Source: Pyrodictiaceae archaeon (GTDB lineage: Archaea > Thermoproteota > Thermoprotei_A > Sulfolobales > Pyrodictiaceae). Taken from it: a DNA stretch of 6,297 nt. The notes below the pieces were generated by a model. That model did no database searches and was not told the DNA's origin. It saw nothing but the letters and a program-made list of their open reading frames with translations. The position numbers and the translations under genes were made by a program. The stretch covers positions 1 through 6,297 of the forward strand of contig JALVKZ010000015.1 of assembly GCA_027033675.1 (NCBI GenBank), given 5' to 3'. Below, piece by piece: positions 5,614 to 6,297 of this stretch (within the stretch, counting starts at the first letter, position 1; every line of letters starts with the position of its first letter).

Positions 5614-5669
5614 TAACCGTTGATAATGAATGGAACCACATGTAGGACTGGAAAAGGATGTGCTGAAAC

Positions 5670-6297
5670 GTGCAACTAGGCCTAGGAATAATCGTAGCAA
5701 TCATAGCCCTCGCAGCCGCTGCTGGCGCAGCCTACTATGTACAGACACAGCACGCAGCAACAACTACTTCGCATACACAGACACCCGGTACAAGCATACC
5801 AGTAACAACAAGCACGGCGCCGGCCACGACAGTGACTAGCCCGACCACTACTACAAGTGCCACGAGTTCACCTAGTCCAACGAGTACCACAACCAGAACA
5901 ACTACGACACACACCGTAACCGCTACAGCGGCGAGCACGACAACGACTCAGACAACCACACTAGGACAAACCACTACAACAAGCACGACTACGTCCAAGG
6001 AGGAAGTACTAGAACCAACAGTCTTCCACACCTATCGCGAACTCCTGCAAAACTATAGCTATGCAAAGATACACTACAAGCTAGTAAATGGCTCAGAGAC
6101 AACAGAGCTAGTACTTTCATACAGGGCCAGTAAGACGAGTAACGGGTACCGTGTAGACATAAACACTGCCCAAATAGAGAATGGCGAGACATCCTCAAAC
6201 AACACCATAACAATATTCCTAGACAAGACCATGACGACAGTGACAAAGATAATAATGCCTGGTGGACAAGTCTACGAGGGCCAAATGGCTCAAATAG
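5670..6297 (+). CDS. Membrane-anchored, Thr/Ser-rich extracellular protein, 3' end outside window
   Basis: Open for 209 codons to the window edge with no stop, so the C-terminus is missing. Residues 4-24 are hydrophobic (a signal or anchor segment of Ile, Ala, Gly) with no positive charge before them and no lipobox Cys. Residues about 30-109 are mostly Thr and Ser with Pro, low in complexity, like the O-glycosylated stalks of archaeal surface proteins. From about 110 a mixed, globular-looking domain begins, with sequons at N128, N140 and N177. The frame has TGA at 5664-5666, two codons before the GTG, so no longer start is possible; GGATGTG at 5657-5663 may be a weak ribosome site. Opposite-strand frames here are mirror images of Thr codons. 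Family unknown; substrate-binding or S-layer-associated roles are only guesses. It is divergent from the kor operon. Confidence 0.8.
   Translation, partial: MQLGLGIIVAIIALAAAAGAAYYVQTQHAATTTSHTQTPGTSIPVTTSTAPATTVTSPTTTTSATSSPSPTSTTTRTTTTHTVTATAASTTTTQTTTLGQTTTTSTTTSKEEVLEPTVFHTYRELLQNYSYAKIHYKLVNGSETTELVLSYRASKTSNGYRVDINTAQIENGETSSNNTITIFLDKTMTTVTKIIMPGGQVYEGQMAQI

Larger units (their letters stand above)
5254..5669. other. Divergent intergenic region of about 400 bases
   Basis: No gene of usual size is convincing here. The region separates the leftward kor operon from the rightward surface-protein gene. It holds a possible small ORF on the + strand, three short palindromes, several AT-rich promoter-like elements and a mini-ORF, listed separately. 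The stretch from about 5522 to 5640 is clearly more AT-rich than the flanking genes, as expected for a promoter region. No tRNA or riboswitch was recognised. Confidence 0.6.

Noticed and set aside
5630..5839. A + strand 69-residue frame overlapping the start of the surface protein
   Set aside because: It is rich in Arg, Asn and Ser with no domain, and its frame competes with the anchor-plus-stalk reading, which is far more protein-like.
5735..5938. A minus-strand frame encoding a Val/Leu-rich, membrane-like 67-residue protein
   Set aside because: It is the mirror of Thr codons (ACN read backwards gives NGT, hence Val) in the real Thr/Ser-rich gene on the + strand; it has no ribosome site or context.

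Overview
The window looks like a piece of a hyperthermophilic crenarchaeal chromosome, possibly from the Pyrodictium/Hyperthermus group (inference). The signs are moderately GC-rich genes with heavy use of ATA, CTA and AGG codons, GGAGGTG-type Shine-Dalgarno sites, GTG starts, oxygen-sensitive iron-sulfur enzymes, and a membrane-anchored protein with a long Thr/Ser stalk. No RNA gene, CRISPR array or mobile element was recognised.

Left part (1-2348, + strand): two tandem MinD/Mrp-type P-loop ATPases, each with an inserted two-cluster ferredoxin domain, lie 22 bases apart. After about 100 bases with its own promoter-like element comes a small NifX/NafY-like protein of the iron-molybdenum-cofactor-binding superfamily. 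Paired ferredoxin-MinD ATPases next to a NifX-like protein recall the 'orange protein' (ORP) gene clusters of anaerobic bacteria. A role in assembling or handling a metal-sulfur cofactor is the best guess.

Middle part (2345-5253, - strand): a compact four-gene operon encodes a 2-oxoacid:ferredoxin oxidoreductase, transcribed as delta (ferredoxin), alpha, beta, gamma. Order and sequence best fit 2-oxoglutarate synthase (korDABC). Beta overlaps alpha, and gamma overlaps beta, by ATGA. The last gene ends tail-to-tail with the NifX-like gene, both stop codons sharing one palindromic CTAG. U-rich stretches suited to archaeal termination lie inside each opposing gene.

Right part (5254-6297): about 400 bases without a firm gene separate the kor operon from a divergent gene. 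The gap holds promoter-like AT-rich elements, three short palindromes, a possible 48-residue Cys-containing ORF, and a 7-codon mini-ORF with a very good ribosome site. At 5670 a GTG opens a long frame that runs off the window: an N-terminal membrane anchor, about 80 residues of Thr/Ser-rich stalk, then a globular extracellular-looking domain with N-glycosylation sequons. It is easily missed because it has no stop inside the window.

The two gene groups share a ferredoxin and Fe-S theme, so both belong to anaerobic low-potential metabolism. Nothing in the sequence shows direct cooperation between them.
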